DNA from: Desulfurococcales archaeon
GTDB taxonomy: Archaea > Thermoproteota > Thermoprotei_A > Sulfolobales > Desulfurococcaceae
Assembly: GCA_027002875.1 (NCBI GenBank)
Contig: JALWZC010000109.1
Coordinates: forward strand, 1 to 39,416
DNA: 39,416 nucleotides
Direction of reading: 5' to 3'
Positions 36,484 to 39,416 of the stretch are shown in pieces. Within the stretch, counting starts at the first letter, position 1. The number at the start of each line of letters is the position of its first letter. The position numbers and the translations under genes were made by a program. The notes below the pieces were generated by a model, which was given only the letters and a program-made list of their open reading frames with translations, was not told the DNA's origin and searched no databases.

Positions 36484-37020
36484 CTATAAGTCTAGATATT
36501 CTTTGATGAATTCCAGGGCTTCACTACACGTATGGGCTAGCATTATCCTTGACTTCCTCCTAGAATCCAAGTATTCCCCGAGTCGTCGAGGTATCCTATC
36601 AGTATCCATCCCAGACTCTAACACTATTACCGGCTTACCATAATCGTAAGCCATAGCGATCTCCAATATACTACCAATCCCTCCTCCCAATGCGACCAGT
36701 ATATCGCTGGATTTAACCATTAACGTACTCCTCGACACGTAGCCTAGATCACTCCTAATAATAACCGTGTACTCATTATTAGGCGGCTCCTCGGGAGGAT
36801 TTAATGGTAGTGTAAAGATGACCCTAATCCCCGCCTCAACAGCTAGATCGGCAATAGTCTTCATCAACCCCCAATAACCGCCGAGCAACAAGTAAATACG
36901 ATCTCTAAGCTCCTCTAAGCCTTTAACGAAGCATTCAGCATTCCTAATTAGTCTCTGGGATGGTTCTCCGCTGTATGCCGCTACACCAATATACTTCATC
37001 GAAGAAACACTCTCTCGCAA
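36484..37020 (-). CDS. LOG-like/TIGR00725-type Rossmann protein
   Basis: IGVAAYSGEP, LLLGGYWGLMKTIADLAVEAG, DILVALGGGIGSILEIAMAYDYGKPVIVLE (GGGxGT-like motifs). Confidence 0.75.
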   Translation of the reverse strand: MRESVSSMKYIGVAAYSGEPSQRLIRNAECFVKGLEELRDRIYLLLGGYWGLMKTIADLAVEAGIRVIFTLPLNPPEEPPNNEYTVIIRSDLGYVSRSTLMVKSSDILVALGGGIGSILEIAMAYDYGKPVIVLESGMDTDRIPRRLGEYLDSRRKSRIMLAHTCSEALEFIKEYLDL

Positions 37021-37173
37021 CTGTATGATATAATTGAACGTTTCCCAGGATAAAAGAGGTTAACGACGTATAGTCGTCTCGGTGTATACGTTTTTAGTTA
37101 AACATATATACTAAACCAGTAATTGTATATAGAACTAAAATAATAGTGTATGGAATAATTATGGGGGAGGAAT

Positions 37174-37611
37174 GTGGGAATACAGTTCGGCCTCGAGGAA
37201 TCACTTGATCGTAGACACATATTATTTGGATATGAGAGATTTGACCTGTACACGGTTAAAGTGATGTATAAGAATAAAGTTACGGGTGCTTATAGGGAGT
37301 ATATCGTATTATCTGATTTAGCTATTAATGATGAAATACTGGGTGTAGCCCGTGTATTATCACATAGAATATATAGTGAACTAAGGGATAATGCACCAGT
37401 GCCGAATATTCCGCTGTACAGTCTACTCTATGTATTGTCCCGGAGGTATAGGGGTATTACTTATAAGTGTAAGATTAAGAAGGAGAACTGTCCATTGAAG
37501 ATATTTAGGATCGAGCGTGGAAACATGATCTCTATGAGCGTGCAGAGCCTTATCGAGCAATTGTACAGGATATTGAAAAAATACCCTATTGATCAAATCC
37601 GCCCTGGTTAG
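37174..37611 (+). CDS. Hypothetical protein
   Basis: 145 aa ORF with SD-like gggggagg upstream; no family recognised. Confidence 0.55.
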   Translation: MGIQFGLEESLDRRHILFGYERFDLYTVKVMYKNKVTGAYREYIVLSDLAINDEILGVARVLSHRIYSELRDNAPVPNIPLYSLLYVLSRRYRGITYKCKIKKENCPLKIFRIERGNMISMSVQSLIEQLYRILKKYPIDQIRPG

Positions 37612-38455
37612 TAGCGATGTAGAGCTTACCGACTGCTTCAAACATCCTAAGCAGGGTTTCACCGGCTTTCTCCGATACCGTCTTGCAGAGGGACCAGTCG
37701 TTAAGCGATCTACATATATTGTTCATACGGGTCTGGAACAAGCTGAGCTCCGAGTAGATGTCGAGTGCTCTATCCGGGTCCTCCTCCAATAGTAGTAGTG
37801 TATTCTCCGCGATATCCCTTAATAGAATACCTATCTTCTCAGCGATCAGCGGGTTCTCCTGTAGGATCTTGGGCGGGTATACATCTGGGATCATCGTTGC
37901 TAGATCAGCCTTAACAATGAGGCACTCCGGCGTCGACGGTAGCTCTAGGACTTTATCGATAAGAACTACTAGTTTATCCATGGGCAGGGTAGCGATTGGG
38001 CCATATATCAGTGCTCTACAGAAATCGATCATGTCCTTACCCTTAAACTTCTTAGGAGCCTCCATGATTAGTTTAACGATTCTATCAAGTAATTCATTGG
38101 TAAGACCAGCTAACGGGTATAGTTCGAGTACCGTTAATAAACCCATAGCTCCTAGATAGTTTTCACGGTAAAGCTCGAGTATCTTACTCGGCTCGGTGTC
38201 TCGAAGCAGTTTCTCGATAAGCTCTCTGCTAATACCCTTCCTCAATACTGTTAGGAAATCCTCTATTCTAAGCTGGCTCTTCAATGCTTTAAGGAATTCT
38301 AGCCCGATAAAGTATTCCCTTGAACCCATGGGTTTAGATAATAATTCGCCAAGGATCCTGCCTGCCTCGCTTAAATCACACTTTCTCTGAGCACATTTAT
38401 AAGCCGCGAGCCATGGATTACTTACTACTTCATCATAGAACGACAATAATAACAC
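37586..38455 (-). CDS. Hypothetical all-helical protein
   Basis: 289 aa, Leu-rich alpha-helical repeat-like composition; 26-bp convergent overlap with the preceding gene. Confidence 0.65.
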   Translation of the reverse strand: MLLLSFYDEVVSNPWLAAYKCAQRKCDLSEAGRILGELLSKPMGSREYFIGLEFLKALKSQLRIEDFLTVLRKGISRELIEKLLRDTEPSKILELYRENYLGAMGLLTVLELYPLAGLTNELLDRIVKLIMEAPKKFKGKDMIDFCRALIYGPIATLPMDKLVVLIDKVLELPSTPECLIVKADLATMIPDVYPPKILQENPLIAEKIGILLRDIAENTLLLLEEDPDRALDIYSELSLFQTRMNNICRSLNDWSLCKTVSEKAGETLLRMFEAVGKLYIATNQGGFDQ

Positions 38456-38579
38456 CCCCGCGACAAGGCTGTGTATTTAGCCATTAGGCCCGGGCTACCG
38501 ATGCCTCGAGCCTTGATCGATTCATATGTTTATAGGGATTATTAAGAGAATCCCCCAAGGTGTTTATATACGTGTCTCC

Positions 38580-39392
38580 TCAGCCTATTACCTTCTTTAC
38601 CCGGTAATAGTATACTATGAATGCGAATACTGCTGCCACAACACTACCCGCTGTAACTGCTAGGATTGTATCTATATTCACCGGGGTACCAGCGATCTCC
38701 GGTATGTTTGAACCCGTTTTTGAAACGTCGTAGTAGATAGTAACTATTGGTAAACCGGTGAATGAGTATTTTATAATTGCTTCAAGCTTTTCAAGGAAAC
38801 CCGTAGTCTTATCGTATTCCGCATTGATCGATACCGTTACCATCACGTCTTCCAGTAATTCATTAGTAGAATTCAGCTTGATCATGAATTGATGGTTTAC
38901 CTTAACAGTATTACTACCAGTACTTGGAGGCTTGTAAATGTAGAGATTTACTGGGCTTGGAATAATGGAGCCGGGCGGTAGTTTAACATCGATCTTTCCG
39001 CTGTATTTATACCATGAAAAAACCAGTTCTAGGGTTTGAACCCCCTGTATAGTATTCTTCTCGCCCTTATCGATCCAGCGTAGTATTTCCAGCAACGCCT
39101 TTGTCCCCGTAGTATATGTAGCCCCTACTACTTGTAGGCTAAGGGTGAAATATGATTCATCAAAACTGATAAGAATATATCTTGCCTTCTCCTCAACGTA
39201 TCCATCGAATAATTCATCCAGTATAGGATAGCTTTTAGCAAGGTCAGTCTTAGAGGCTTCAACATGTTTAAAATACTCGACGTAAACCCCACGCCTAGCC
39301 CATGCAGGCTGAGCATAGACACGGCTAACACATGCTGAAACAATTAATAACAACGTTAAAACTAGCACTAGCCTATTCATAGCCCACCACAT
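38580..39392 (-). CDS. Hypothetical exported protein with C-terminal membrane anchor
   Basis: Signal peptide NRLVLVLTLLLIVSACVSRVYAQP and C-terminal TM ILAVTAGSVVAAVFAFIVYYYRVKK. Confidence 0.7.
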   Translation of the reverse strand: MWWAMNRLVLVLTLLLIVSACVSRVYAQPAWARRGVYVEYFKHVEASKTDLAKSYPILDELFDGYVEEKARYILISFDESYFTLSLQVVGATYTTGTKALLEILRWIDKGEKNTIQGVQTLELVFSWYKYSGKIDVKLPPGSIIPSPVNLYIYKPPSTGSNTVKVNHQFMIKLNSTNELLEDVMVTVSINAEYDKTTGFLEKLEAIIKYSFTGLPIVTIYYDVSKTGSNIPEIAGTPVNIDTILAVTAGSVVAAVFAFIVYYYRVKKVIG

Positions 39393-39416
39393 ATGCCGGT
39401 TAATTATGTATTAGTG

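Noticed and set aside
37063-37077. ACGAC-GTATA-GTCGT inverted repeat in a divergent promoter region
   Set aside because: Short arms, likely by chance; no second copy seen.

Overview
This window looks like a hyperthermophilic crenarchaeal chromosome segment. Desulfurococcales-like is my inference from protein families and gene style, not a database match. I recognise about 38 protein-coding genes. No rRNA, tRNA, transposase or confirmed CRISPR array was seen. The most coherent system is a C1/methyl-transfer neighbourhood at ~4.05-12.4 kb: a short catalytic-domain-only MetE-like methionine synthase, an MTHFR-like protein, a B12-binding corrinoid protein, a 2Fe-2S/ASKHA corrinoid re-activator (RACE/DUF4445-like) and an MtrH-like methyltransferase, with no methanogenesis genes visible. 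This suggests a pterin -> corrinoid -> homocysteine methyl route. Embedded in it is an archaeal homologue of the ArmA/Rmt/FmrO aminoglycoside-resistance 16S rRNA methyltransferases. Other notable items are: a cluster of four related palindromes at the left edge; a GC-rich structured intergenic region; a perfect 14-bp palindrome downstream of a TATA box ahead of a QueT-ECF operon; a TRC40/Get3 cluster with a membrane-anchored partner; a convergent pair of surface glycoprotein and subtilase; an HTH/orphan/radical-SAM operon; a partial sodium-pump decarboxylase (OadB plus an OadG-like fusion) next to DppA; and two toxin-antitoxin modules (DUF104/PIN and HEPN/MNT). All product calls come from motif recognition by eye.
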